A stretch of DNA of 64,000 nt, from contig BMWJ01000016.1 of the NCBI GenBank assembly GCA_014651175.1, forward strand, positions 81,346-145,345. The letters are read 5' to 3'. This document shows positions 35,330-43,871 of the stretch, piece after piece. The stretch is from Streptomyces clavifer (GTDB lineage Bacteria; Actinomycetota; Actinomycetes; Streptomycetales; Streptomycetaceae). The notes under the pieces are model-generated. The model made no database searches, was not told the origin of the DNA, and saw only the letters and a program-made list of their open reading frames with translations. Numbering within the stretch: the stretch's first letter is position 1; every line of letters starts with the position of its first letter. The translations under genes were made by a program, and so were the position numbers.

Positions 35330-35382
35330 CGGGACATCGTCGCAGCCACGTACTCCTTCGCCGTCGGCCGAGGGCAGCCGTC

Positions 35383-35612
35383 TCACCCCCACAACCGCAG
35401 CTTCTGGGGATTGCGGACCGCCCAGATCCGGGTGACCCGGCCGTCGGCGACCGCGAACGAGGCCACCGTCATGACGGCGCCCGCACGCCGGGGCCACCAG
35501 GCCCGCCACACCGTTGACCGACCGCTCCTCCAGCTCGAGGCCGGGAGCCCTCCCGGCGACGGCGACCATGTACCGGGCGATGCGCGCGCCGCCTTCGACC
35601 GGGCGCAGGACG
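35383..35612 (-). pseudogene. C-terminal relic of a SigJ-type ECF sigma factor, frameshifted
   Basis: Only the SnoaL-like C-terminal domain of a SigJ-class sigma factor survives. One frame reads RPVEGGARIARYMVAVAGRA then PGLELEERSVNGVAGLVA; near 35470-35500 the reading shifts to a second frame with AGAVMTVASFAVADGRVTRI and WAVRNPQKLRLWG before the stop at 35383. These match the family ending (GRVTRIWAVRNPEKLRPW). The sigma-2 and sigma-4 regions are absent, cut off at the terminator of the GH43-like operon. It is not functional as a sigma factor. Confidence 0.65.
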
Positions 35613-35615
35613 GCA

Positions 35616-35648
35616 CGGGGTGCGACGGACCCGGACCGTCGCACCCCG
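35616..35648 (-). terminator. Terminator of the LacI/HyuA catabolic operon
   Basis: A 13-bp perfect stem (35616-35628 with 35636-35648) and 7-base loop begin 8 bp after the stop of the GH43-like gene, the last gene of the minus-strand cluster. Confidence 0.75.
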
Positions 35649-35656
35649 CACCCTCG

Positions 35657-36751
35657 TCAGCCGCGTGCTACGGCGATGGAGCCCTGGAGCCGCTCGCCCG
35701 CCTCGTAGACCATGTACGGCACTCCCCGGTCCGTCCCGAAGCTCGGCGAGGCGCTGCGGCCGTTCTCCGGCGCGGCGGCGCCGGAGTCGTAGAAGACGCC
35801 GAGGTGGTCGCGGCGGGTGAAGTCGTTGCCGACCTCGGTGATCAGCAGATTGCCGCCGTTCTCCTTGCCGGTGTTGTAGACGACGTAGGTGCTCCCGTTC
35901 CGGCTCAGCAGGTGCGGGCCGCCGATGTTGTTCGAGCCGACGTCGGAATGGCGCACGAGCGGCTGCTGGTCGAAGGCCCAGTCGCGGCCGTCCTTCGACC
36001 AGCCCCAGGCGATGTCACGGTGGTTGGACTGGTTGTTGAGCATGAAGAGCATCACGTAGCGCGCGCCGCGCGAGGGCAGGTCGTGCCGGAAGACGCGGGC
36101 GTACGAGGTCTCGCTGCTGCCCGCCGGCATCATCGCCGTGGTGAGCACCACCTTGTCGTACGTGAAGGTGATGCCGTCCTTGGAACGGGCGAGCCGGGTC
36201 GTGCCGTTCTCGCCGTGGAAGTAGAGCCAGAGCTCCTTGACGTCCTCGTTCCAGAGGACGTGAGGGGACGCGACATGGCTGACCTTGTAGTGCGGCTGCC
36301 AGTTGTTGGAGACGATCGGATTCGCCCTGTACTCGGTGAACGGGCCCTCCAGGGAGTTGCCGTAGGCCAGGCAGATACCCCCGGGGGCGTCGTGCGGGCC
36401 GTAGTAGAGGTAGTAGCGGCCGAGCGGATTCGCCAGCTTGTCGTAGACGCCCCGGACGCACGGGAAGATGATCTCGCCGGTCGGGTTGTACTTCAACCGG
36501 GAAGGCGTCAGCAGCGTCTTCACGTAGCGGTAGTCGGGGAATCCTCCGGGGGCCGCCGCGACCGCTCCGGTACCTTCCCCGGCGAGGCCCGGGGCCGCGG
36601 CGGCACTGCCCGCGGCGCCGGTGGCGATCAGTCCGGCGGTGGCCGCGGCTCCGGCGGCCGTGCCCCGCAGGAAGACCCTCCGGCTCGGCTGCCGCGCACC
36701 GGGAGCGGCCTGCGGGTCGTCGTGCTGTGCGTCGTGGTCGTGCTGTGTCAT
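35657..36751 (-). CDS. Tat-exported GH43-like beta-propeller protein
   Basis: A 364-residue exported protein. The signal is of the Tat type, QPSRRVFLRGTAAGAAATAG at residues 21-40, followed by an Ala-rich linker. Residues about 72-360 show the repeated short blades of five-bladed glycosidase propellers: GRYYLYYGPHDAPGGICLAYGNSLEGPFTEY, SPHVLWNEDVKELWLYFHGEN, TRLARSKDGITFTYDK, GGPHLLSRNGSTYVVYNTG, ending in PYMVYEAGERLQGSIAVA. The pattern is that of GH43-type or related glycoside hydrolases; catalytic acids are not certain. It is last in the HyuA locus, so it may release the sugar part of that locus's substrate. Confidence 0.8.
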   Translation of the reverse strand: MTQHDHDAQHDDPQAAPGARQPSRRVFLRGTAAGAAATAGLIATGAAGSAAAAPGLAGEGTGAVAAAPGGFPDYRYVKTLLTPSRLKYNPTGEIIFPCVRGVYDKLANPLGRYYLYYGPHDAPGGICLAYGNSLEGPFTEYRANPIVSNNWQPHYKVSHVASPHVLWNEDVKELWLYFHGENGTTRLARSKDGITFTYDKVVLTTAMMPAGSSETSYARVFRHDLPSRGARYVMLFMLNNQSNHRDIAWGWSKDGRDWAFDQQPLVRHSDVGSNNIGGPHLLSRNGSTYVVYNTGKENGGNLLITEVGNDFTRRDHLGVFYDSGAAAPENGRSASPSFGTDRGVPYMVYEAGERLQGSIAVARG

Positions 36752-36826
36752 GTCGTGCTCCGTCCCGAGGAGTGAGAGATCACAGGTGACTGGGGGTGAG
36801 GCAGTGCAGGTGGCCGAGGGCGGAGG

Positions 36827-38107
36827 TCACAGGTAACTGGCGGCGGTGACACAGAATCCGCCCAGGGCGACGGCCCAGACGTACGGCAGGGTCCGCAGCA
36901 TCACCTGCTGCGGGGTCACCCCGGCGTACTGGGCGCTCCAGACGGTCTGCGTGCTGGTGGGGTCCGACACCCCGAAGACCTGGTTGTACGAGGTGGCGAG
37001 GCCCAGTACGGCCACCGCCGGGTAGATGCCGGCCGCGATGAGGACACCGGCGATGCCCGCACCGAGGCCGTAGACGTTCAGCGGTCCCCGGTACAGGCAG
37101 AGCGGTACGAGCAGGGTGAACACCACGACGAACAGCACCGGGTTCTGCGGGCTGACGGCCTTGACCAGCGGCTCCAGCGACTCCACGGCGCCCGGCAGCT
37201 TCACCGCGGCCAGCAGGATGCCGATGGCGATGAACAGCACGATGGGTGCCGCCGCGACCTCGAACGCGCCGTACAGCGTCCGCAGCAGCCGCTTGTTCAT
37301 CTCGCGCGGCCGGGTGGTGGTGACCAGCGCGTACAGGACACCGGCCAGCATCGAGGGCAGGATCGCGACCTCGAAGCCGAGCGCGAGGACCAGGGGAACG
37401 AGCGGGGTGAGCAGTGCGTACCAGGGTGCGTCGCCCAACTGCCTGCGCCGCGACACGGGTGCGGCGGAAGCAGACCGCAGGGACCACGCGTGCTCCACTC
37501 CGCGTCGCCGCGTCTCGACGAGGACGAAGAGGACGGCGGCGGCCAACGCGAAGGGGAACAGCTTCATCATGAAGCCCCGCACCGTGTCGACGGGCAGTTC
37601 GAGAGCGGTGGAGAAGAACTGCCAGATGGGCAGCTCGAAGGGCATCCCGGCGGCGATGCCCATCAGGATCGTGCCGGCCGCGGTGACCTTGGGGATGCCG
37701 ACGGCGATCATGGCGGGGATGCCGATGATGCCGGCGAGCATTGCGGCCGGGGCCGATCCGGTGACCGTTCCGACCAGGGTGGAGACGGCGAGGACGCCGA
37801 GGGCGACCACGACCGGCCGGTCCCCGCCGAACTCGACGATCTTGCGGACGAGGGTGCCCGCGATGCCGGTCTCGTCGAGGAGTCTGCCCAGCCAGGAACC
37901 GAGCAGGATCGCGATCATCGTGGCGGCGAGCATCGGCGCGCCGCCCTGGACGACCGTGTCCAGCACACTGTTCTCGCCGGTCAGTGGGGCACCCGCGACG
38001 AAGGCGATGACGACGGCGAGGATGACGAGCGCGAAGGCGGTGGGCAGTCTGCGGGTGAGCATCGCGGCGACTCCGGCCGCCATGACAAGAAGGATGACGA
38101 CGCCCAT
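36827..38107 (-). CDS. Multi-pass permease of the ion-transporter/GntP-CitM type
   Basis: A 426-residue membrane protein with about 11-12 hydrophobic segments, beginning MGVVILLVMAAGVAAMLTRR. Two internal halves are separated by a polar loop near residues 205-235 (VETRRRGVEHAWSLRS). GTVTGSAPAAMLAGIIGIPAMI and LGLATSYNQVFGVSDPTSTQ have the re-entrant Gly/Ser/Pro pattern of ArsB/NhaD or GntP-like carriers for carboxylates. It sits 4 bp after a 206-residue unknown gene and is followed by the GH43-like gene, so it probably imports the substrate of the locus, perhaps an organic acid. Substrate unproven. Confidence 0.75.
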   Translation of the reverse strand: MGVVILLVMAAGVAAMLTRRLPTAFALVILAVVIAFVAGAPLTGENSVLDTVVQGGAPMLAATMIAILLGSWLGRLLDETGIAGTLVRKIVEFGGDRPVVVALGVLAVSTLVGTVTGSAPAAMLAGIIGIPAMIAVGIPKVTAAGTILMGIAAGMPFELPIWQFFSTALELPVDTVRGFMMKLFPFALAAAVLFVLVETRRRGVEHAWSLRSASAAPVSRRRQLGDAPWYALLTPLVPLVLALGFEVAILPSMLAGVLYALVTTTRPREMNKRLLRTLYGAFEVAAAPIVLFIAIGILLAAVKLPGAVESLEPLVKAVSPQNPVLFVVVFTLLVPLCLYRGPLNVYGLGAGIAGVLIAAGIYPAVAVLGLATSYNQVFGVSDPTSTQTVWSAQYAGVTPQQVMLRTLPYVWAVALGGFCVTAASYL

Positions 38108-38111
38108 GGCG

Positions 38112-38732
38112 TTACTTCTCTCTTCCGTGCGGGGATCCGTGCTGCGGCTCGGCAGCGGTGGCCAGGGCGGCCGTCAGCAGGAGCGGGCTGCGGCCCAGAC
38201 CGCAGGCGGTACGGGCGTGGGAATGGGCGGCGATCTCGTCGGCGCCGGCGACATGGCCGTACAGGCGGTGACGGCCCGCGCGCAGCACGACATGGTCCAG
38301 AGCCAGCTTCAGGTCCTTCTTCGCCTGACCGTGGTGGAGCCGCTCGTGCACCGCCTCGTGCGCGATGGCCGCCGCCCGTACCGACCCGGCCGGGTACCAG
38401 TGGCGCCAGCCGAGCCGGTCCGTCAGCTCCTCGGCGAGAGTCAGGGTGTCCGTGAACAGTTCGACGGTCGGCACCGGCTTGGACGTGTAGCGCGCGAGGA
38501 GGCCCTTCGCCAGGCCGCCGTCGCTCTCCACCACCCGGGCCGTGGAGGCCGCGGGCGCGAGCGCCGAACCGTACGCGTCGGCCGCCCGCGCCCAGCGACG
38601 CAGCAGCTCCGGGTCGCGGCCCTCGTGCGTGGGGGTGTTCGCGAGCAGCCGCACACCGAACTCGACGTCGTCGAGAGCGGCGAGTTCCTCCATCGCCGCG
38701 CGTGCCGCCCGGCCGGGCGGGACGGCCGTCAT
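38112..38732 (-). CDS. Unknown protein of the HyuA locus
   Basis: A 206-residue protein coupled to HyuA by an ATGA overlap. No family recognised. It is alpha-helical in character: MEELAALDDVEFGVRLLANTPTHEGRDPEL at the N-terminus, WARAADAYGSALAP, then HWYPAGSVRAAAIAHEAVHERLHHGQAKKD and DEIAAHSHARTACGLGRSPLLLT. HEAVH has the spacing of a zinc HExxH motif, but nothing else supports a protease. No signal peptide or membrane segment. Tight coupling suggests a partner or accessory of the HyuA-like protein, occupying the place usually taken by HyuB. Confidence 0.75.
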   Translation of the reverse strand: MTAVPPGRAARAAMEELAALDDVEFGVRLLANTPTHEGRDPELLRRWARAADAYGSALAPAASTARVVESDGGLAKGLLARYTSKPVPTVELFTDTLTLAEELTDRLGWRHWYPAGSVRAAAIAHEAVHERLHHGQAKKDLKLALDHVVLRAGRHRLYGHVAGADEIAAHSHARTACGLGRSPLLLTAALATAAEPQHGSPHGREK

Positions 38733-40858
38733 GAGCGTATCTCCACGACGGCGACGACGGGCTCGTCGGCAGCGCGGGCGCGCAGTTCGCTGCGGGCGAG
38801 CGCGAGCAGCGGCTGAGGGTCCAGCACACCGGACAGGTCGGCGATCCGGGAGCCGAGCAGGAGTCGCAGTGCCGGGGCGCGGACACCGCCGTCGCCGTAC
38901 GACGTGGCCTCCTTCACCAGACCGGCGAGGACTTCGGGGGCCCGCCCGACCGTGGTGGTCTCCACCCGGGCGTCCGGTGCGTGGAGCCGCACGACGCCGT
39001 CCGCGTCGACGACCCGCACCGGGTGGCGGTCCGGTCGGAACCGGCGGCGCACGTCGGTGCCGTACACGGTGTGGGCGGGGGTGCCCGCGAGTATCCGCAC
39101 CGATGCCGGGTCTGCTCTCAGACTGTCGGCGGCGGCGCGCAGCCGGTCCGTCTCGTCGGCCCGGTGGGCGCGGTCCTGCGTACGCAGCTCGGTGGCGCCG
39201 GTCGCGACGGCCCGCACGGTGCTGGTCTGCGGATCGACCGTGACCTCCACCTCCACACCGTCGGCTGCGGCGCCCTGGGCGACGACAGCGGCCTCCGCCT
39301 CGGCGCGCACGGCCAGGATCTGCTCCTGGCCGGCCCCCGGGATGATGCGTTCGACCTGCTCCCGGATGAGGGCGAGGGCCACACCGATGGGGCTGATCAC
39401 CTCGTTGTGACGGGCGATCCTGCCCTCCTGCCCGGTGACGGACGCGAGGTGGGGAGTGACGGAGGCAGCGCCTCCGCCTCCGCCGACGAGCACCGCGGTG
39501 TCCTTGTCCAGGCGGTAGTCGCGCATCATCGCGTCGACCACGGACCTGACCTGTGCGGTGCCCGCGTCCAGGATCCTCGCTGCCGCCGTGGCGACGTCCG
39601 TGCCGAGCAGGGCGGCCAGCGGGGCGATCGCGGCCTCGGCCACGGCCGGGTCGCACTGGGCGAAGTCCCCGTCCGGCACCCGTCCCAGGGCGTTGGCCGC
39701 GCAGGTCATGGTGACGGCGAAGCGCCCGCCTGCGGCGTCGATCACCGCGTAGTCGGCGGGGTCGTCGTCCATCGGACGGATCGTGGTGACCTTCGCGTCG
39801 CGCAGGTCGTCCAAGCCGGCGAAGCAGGCGTACGACAGCCCCGCGATGTGCGCGCTGCGCGGTCCGACGCCGGTAATCCTGCCGCCCGCGACACGGACCA
39901 TCGAGCCGCCGCCGACCCCGACGGTCCTGACGTCGAGCGCCGACAGGTACGACGTCCTGCCGAGAATGGTGGCGTGCCGGACGGCGACCTTGCCCCGCCG
40001 CACGACACTGATGTCCGTGGACGTGCCGCCGGTCTCCAGGAACAGGCCCTCGCTGATGCGCTCCTGCATGAGCGCGCCGGCGACCCCCGCCGCCGGCCCG
40101 GACAGCACGGTCAGCAGCGGTCTGCGCCGCATTTCGTCCAGCGACATCACTCCGCCGTCGCAGCGCATCACCATGAGCGGCGCGCTCACACCCGCCTTCG
40201 TGATGGAGGCGTCGACGAGGTCGGCGGTGGCGAGCATGCGCGGCAGGATCGCGGCGTTCACCACGGCGGTCCGGGTGCGCTTGTGGAGCCCGTACAGCGA
40301 GGTGATGTCGTGCGCGGCGGTCGTCGGCAGCCCCCGCTCCTCGGCCGCGGCGGCGACGGTGTCCTCTCCCTCGGGGCGGTCGACGCTGAACGGCTGGCTG
40401 GCGACGACGACTTCGGCGCCCTCCCGGACCAGCGCGTCGAGGGCGGCACCCACGGCGGGCGCGTCGTCCGGGTCGGCCACATGCCCGTAGACGAGCGGAA
40501 GCCGCTTGCCCGGGGTGAGTTCCAGCTTGCGGAACGCGGCCAGCCTGCGGGTGAGCGTCGCGCTCGGACCTGCGCCTATGCCGATCAGTCCGACAGTGGC
40601 GACGTCGCCCTCCAGGAGGGCGTTGGTAGCCTGTGTCGTGCCGTGGGCGAGGAAGGTCACGTCCTGCGGGGTGTGGCCGGTCTGTTCGAGCAGGCGGTCG
40701 AGAGCTTCGACGATGCCGTGGGCGACCCCGTCCTCGTGGTGGTGGCTGGTGGGAACCTTCACCTGCCCCAGCAGATTCAGGGTCGTGGCGTCTACGGCCA
40801 CGGCGTCGGTGAAGGTTCCGCCCACGTCGATGCCGACGCGGATGCGGTGGGTGTTCAT
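38729..40858 (-). CDS. Hydantoinase/oxoprolinase subunit A-like protein (HyuA)
   Basis: A 709-residue protein. Residues about 1-190 match the Hydant_A_N domain (IRVGIDVGGTFTDAVAVD, TLLGQVKVPTSHHHEDGVAHGIVEAL, TFLAHGTTQATNALLEGD). Residues about 205-510 match the ASKHA-type hydantoinase A domain (VVNAAILPRMLA, VMRCDGGVMSLDE, LSGPAAGVAGALM, LETGGTSTDISVVRRG, VGVGGGSMVRV). Family members hydrolyse hydantoins or 5-oxoproline with ATP, normally together with HyuB. No hyuB is present here; the next genes are an unknown 206-residue protein and a permease. The ATG at 40858 is preceded by AAGGAGG. The real substrate is open. Confidence 0.88.
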   Translation of the reverse strand: MNTHRIRVGIDVGGTFTDAVAVDATTLNLLGQVKVPTSHHHEDGVAHGIVEALDRLLEQTGHTPQDVTFLAHGTTQATNALLEGDVATVGLIGIGAGPSATLTRRLAAFRKLELTPGKRLPLVYGHVADPDDAPAVGAALDALVREGAEVVVASQPFSVDRPEGEDTVAAAAEERGLPTTAAHDITSLYGLHKRTRTAVVNAAILPRMLATADLVDASITKAGVSAPLMVMRCDGGVMSLDEMRRRPLLTVLSGPAAGVAGALMQERISEGLFLETGGTSTDISVVRRGKVAVRHATILGRTSYLSALDVRTVGVGGGSMVRVAGGRITGVGPRSAHIAGLSYACFAGLDDLRDAKVTTIRPMDDDPADYAVIDAAGGRFAVTMTCAANALGRVPDGDFAQCDPAVAEAAIAPLAALLGTDVATAAARILDAGTAQVRSVVDAMMRDYRLDKDTAVLVGGGGGAASVTPHLASVTGQEGRIARHNEVISPIGVALALIREQVERIIPGAGQEQILAVRAEAEAAVVAQGAAADGVEVEVTVDPQTSTVRAVATGATELRTQDRAHRADETDRLRAAADSLRADPASVRILAGTPAHTVYGTDVRRRFRPDRHPVRVVDADGVVRLHAPDARVETTTVGRAPEVLAGLVKEATSYGDGGVRAPALRLLLGSRIADLSGVLDPQPLLALARSELRARAADEPVVAVVEIRS

Positions 40859-40905
40859 GGCTGGGCACCTCCTTGTGCGGGTGGGCAGGGGCGAGGGCGG
40901 CAGGG

Positions 40906-40927
40906 CCGGCCGTCGTGAGACGGCCGG
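40906..40927 (-). terminator. Intercistronic hairpin between FAD oxidoreductase and HyuA genes
   Basis: A 9-bp perfect stem (40906-40914 with 40919-40927) with a GTGA-type tetraloop lies in the 190-bp gap. It may stop part of the transcription coming from the LacI-FAD oxidoreductase genes, giving different levels within the cluster. Confidence 0.45.
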
Positions 40928-41048
40928 GGCCCTGGGCCGGGCGGGTACAGGTGGAGCTGCGCCCGCCCGGCGCTCCGCCGTCACTCCGGGAGCCGTGCGG
41001 TGAAGCGGTGGTGTCGTCCGGGGCGGCGTGAGCCGCCCGGTGGTGGGA

Positions 41049-42662
41049 TCAGTAGCCGCGGACGTCGGGCCAGTGGCGCTGTACGCCCTCGCGGTCCAGC
41101 ACCCGGGCGAACGCGTTGAACCGCTTGTCCTCGGCCTGGACCCGGTGCGGCTCGACGTCCTCGGCGAGGCAGTGCGCGGCCAGTGCGCCCGCGACCTCGC
41201 CGATGTTCCATTCCACCGGGTGGAGCCGGTAGCAGCCGTTGGTGATGTGCGTGGTGCCGATGTTCTTCCCGGCGGGAAGCAGGTTGCGGACCCGGCGGGG
41301 TATCAGCGCACCGAGCGGGATCTCGAACGGCACGGAGCCGATGTCGATGTAGTTGTCGCCGCCGGTCGAGGGGTGCAGGTCGATGCGGTAGTTGCCGACG
41401 CCGACGGAGTCCGGGTACCGGGTGCCGCCGTACGGGCCGACGATGTCGATGGAGACGTCGTGTTCCGTGACGGTGGTGACCGCCTTGATCCGGCGCGACT
41501 CGCGTACGTACGGTGCTTTGGCCAGGCCGTCGGGGGTGCCGGTCACGTCCGGGCGCAGTCGCAGGCCCGGGAACCCCTGGCCGCCGTCCGCGCGCGGCGC
41601 CTCGGTCTGGAGCCAGTACAGGACCGACAGCGACAGCTGGCGGGCCTCGGCCAGGGCGGCGGCCGACGTCTCCTCGCCGCCGCCGATCAGGGGCTTCAGC
41701 CAGTAGTCGTTCAGCGGCCAGTTGACCAGGGTGATGTCTGAGTCGAAGGCGCCGGGCCGGTGGAGCTTGCGGGCCAGGATCCGGCGGAAGCCGAACAGTT
41801 CCTTGTCGCCGGCGTCGGCCGACTGGTCCGCGCTGACGTCGAGCGGATCGAGGTCCGGGTTGGGGACGAAGGTACGCGGAACGGCTTCCAGACTGCGGGG
41901 ATCGGGGGCGAGGAAGCCGAGCAGCGGGCCCGGCCAGAAGTCCGGCCGGTAGGAGCGCCAGAAGTCGTAGTCGGCAGGCCGGTCGATGGTGTGGTCCTCG
42001 CCCTCGTGGTGGGAGAGCGCGAAACACACCGTGATGCCCTGCTGGTTGAGGGGCTGGGCCTCCTCGGGGGCGTGCGGCTCGTCGAACTCGCTCCGCGCCT
42101 CGGCGCCGATCACGTGTTCGACCCCGGCCAGTTCGAGCAGCTCGCCCGTCTCGGTGGCGTCGATGACGTACCGGGCGCTGATCGTGCGACGTCCGCCGCT
42201 GCGGATGTCCGCCAGCGTGACGGACCGTACGGTGTCGTCCGCGCCCGCCTCCGCGGTGACGGGCCGGTGCTCCGTCAGGACTGTCAGACGGCCGGAGGAG
42301 CGGTGCGGTGCGAGCATCGCCTCCATGACGGCGAGCGCGACGCGCGGCTCGTGGCACAGCTTGCTGACGCGGCCGGCCCCCGGGTTCAGGGTGGTGAGGG
42401 CCAGGGCCTCGGAGCGCAGCGGATACCAGCGGCGGTAGTGGTCCCTGATGGACTCGCGCAGGGTGCGGTACGAGGCGGTGGTCCCGAACTCCTCGACCCA
42501 CGGGTGCTCGTCCGGCGGGACCGCCTGCGAGGTGAGCTGGCCGCCGATCCAGTCCGTCTCCTCGGTGAGGACGACGGAGCGCCCCGCCCGGCAGGCGGCG
42601 AGGGCGGCGGCCACGCCGCCGAGGCCGGCGCCCACGATGAGGATGTCGGGTTCGGATGTCAC
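41049..42662 (-). CDS. FAD-dependent oxidoreductase (FAD_oxidored family)
   Basis: A 537-residue flavoprotein. The N-terminal DILIVGAGLGGVAAALAACR binds FAD, followed by TEETDWIGGQLTSQAVPPDEH, the GGQL-T signature of the group. ARYVIDATETGELLELAGVEHVIG is the second dinucleotide contact. The C-terminal PLGALIPRRVRNLLPAGKNI with THITNGCYRLHPVEWNIGE closes the FAD site. Related proteins sit in sugar or organic-acid loci but few have known reactions. The ATG at 42662 lies 63 bp after the LacI stop. An oxidation step of the HyuA locus substrate is inferred. Confidence 0.87.
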   Translation of the reverse strand: MTSEPDILIVGAGLGGVAAALAACRAGRSVVLTEETDWIGGQLTSQAVPPDEHPWVEEFGTTASYRTLRESIRDHYRRWYPLRSEALALTTLNPGAGRVSKLCHEPRVALAVMEAMLAPHRSSGRLTVLTEHRPVTAEAGADDTVRSVTLADIRSGGRRTISARYVIDATETGELLELAGVEHVIGAEARSEFDEPHAPEEAQPLNQQGITVCFALSHHEGEDHTIDRPADYDFWRSYRPDFWPGPLLGFLAPDPRSLEAVPRTFVPNPDLDPLDVSADQSADAGDKELFGFRRILARKLHRPGAFDSDITLVNWPLNDYWLKPLIGGGEETSAAALAEARQLSLSVLYWLQTEAPRADGGQGFPGLRLRPDVTGTPDGLAKAPYVRESRRIKAVTTVTEHDVSIDIVGPYGGTRYPDSVGVGNYRIDLHPSTGGDNYIDIGSVPFEIPLGALIPRRVRNLLPAGKNIGTTHITNGCYRLHPVEWNIGEVAGALAAHCLAEDVEPHRVQAEDKRFNAFARVLDREGVQRHWPDVRGY

Positions 42663-42724
42663 GGTTCTCCTTGGAGTGCTGGATGTGCTTCTGTGCGGTG
42701 GAGCGATACCGGCCCGGGGCCGGG

Positions 42725-43825
42725 TCAGGGGCGGACGGGTGGCGGCCCCGCCGTCGAGCCGGGCCGGAAGGTGCAGGCCACGAGGGGTTCCCTCGTCTTC
42801 TCCCCGGACACCAGCGCGGCGAGCATGCGCACCGCGGCCGCGCCCAACTGGGGCCGGGGGACGTCGAATCCGGTGGGGGAGGGGCCGTCCGCCAGGTCCG
42901 GGGGCGGACTGCCGAGCAGTGCGAGCGAGGCGTCGCGCGGCGCGTCGATGCCGACGAAGTGCGCGGTGCCGTGCAGGGCCCGCCAGGCATCGCCGGTGTC
43001 GGTCTCCTCCGCGACGAACGCCGTCACCCCGTCGTCGAGCCAGCCGCGCAGACGCTCCGCGGTGAGGTCGCGCTCCGGGTCGGCGGAGCGGAAGACGGCC
43101 GCGGGGCCGCCGGGCAGCCCTGCCTCCTCGAGGCCCTTGAGGAAGCCGTGTTCACGGTCGGTGGACGCGGGGGCCTCGTCGTCCTCCCGTACGAGCACGA
43201 TGCGCCGGTGTCCGAGGGCGGCGAGGTGCGCGACGACCTCCTGGCCGGCACTGATGTAGTCGGCCCCGACCCAGGCCAGCCCCTCCAGCTCGTCCCTGCG
43301 GCCCAGATGGACCACGGGGAAGCCGTCGGCGACCAGCCGCCGCAGCTCGTCGGCGGGCGCGTGGCGCCCCAGGAAGAGACAGCCGTCGGCGAGCCGCACC
43401 CGGTTGAGGGCGTGGGGCCCGGCTGCCCCGGCCCCGCCTGTGCTGGAACCGGTGAAGAGCACCAGGTCGTAGCCGCGGGCCGCCGCCTCCTGCTCGACGC
43501 CGACCAGGAACGGGTAGTACGAGTGCTGCACGTCGGTCGGGAAGGTGGAGGTGAAGCTGAAGACCCCGAGCAGGTTGTTGCGTGCAGCGGCCAGCCGGCT
43601 GGCCGCCGGATCGGGAACGTAGCCGAGGGTACGCACCGCGTCGAGGACCTTCTGCCGGGTCTCCTCGGAGATCGTGGCGCCCTGCTTCCGCGCCCCGAGC
43701 ACCAGCGAGACCGTGGCCTGCGAGACCCCGGCGAGCCGCGCGACCTCGGCCTGCCGCGGCCGGGACGTGCGGCCCGCGGGTGCGGGCGTCCGGCCGGGCC
43801 TGGCCCGCTGCCTGGGTTCTTCCAC
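42725..43825 (-). CDS. LacI family transcriptional regulator
   Basis: A 366-residue repressor. After a basic leader, residues 24-75 form the HTH and hinge (RQAEVARLAGVSQATVSLVLGARKQ then ISEETRQKVLDAVRTLGYVPDPAASRL). The sensor domain starts NLLGVFSFTSTFP and shows GCLFLGRHAPADELRRLVADGFPVVHLGR and VGIDAPRDASLALLGS. Two tandem TAATGCG-N-ATTA type sites lie just upstream of its ATG (43825), so it represses itself and probably the five following minus-strand genes. The effector should be the compound handled by the HyuA/FAD-oxidoreductase locus. Confidence 0.92.
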   Translation of the reverse strand: MEEPRQRARPGRTPAPAGRTSRPRQAEVARLAGVSQATVSLVLGARKQGATISEETRQKVLDAVRTLGYVPDPAASRLAAARNNLLGVFSFTSTFPTDVQHSYYPFLVGVEQEAAARGYDLVLFTGSSTGGAGAAGPHALNRVRLADGCLFLGRHAPADELRRLVADGFPVVHLGRRDELEGLAWVGADYISAGQEVVAHLAALGHRRIVLVREDDEAPASTDREHGFLKGLEEAGLPGGPAAVFRSADPERDLTAERLRGWLDDGVTAFVAEETDTGDAWRALHGTAHFVGIDAPRDASLALLGSPPPDLADGPSPTGFDVPRPQLGAAAVRMLAALVSGEKTREPLVACTFRPGSTAGPPPVRP

Positions 43826-43840
43826 GGTGTTCCTCCGGAT

Positions 43841-43871
43841 CGTTAATGCGTATTACTAATGCGCATTAACG
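43841..43871. promoter_or_regulatory. Tandem LacI-type operators
   Basis: TAATGCGTATTA (43844-43855, one mismatch) and TAATGCGCATTA (43857-43868, perfect) have centres 13 bp apart and together form a 31-bp pseudo-palindrome with 10-bp perfect outer arms. The central CG is typical of LacI-family operators. The element lies 16-46 bp upstream of the LacI start. Confidence 0.8.

Noticed and set aside
38112-40868. A 918-codon minus-strand open frame spanning HyuA and the next gene
   Set aside because: Only its last 206 residues are sensible protein; the rest is the shifted frame of hyuA, rich in Arg, Pro and His. Two overlapping genes explain the region better.
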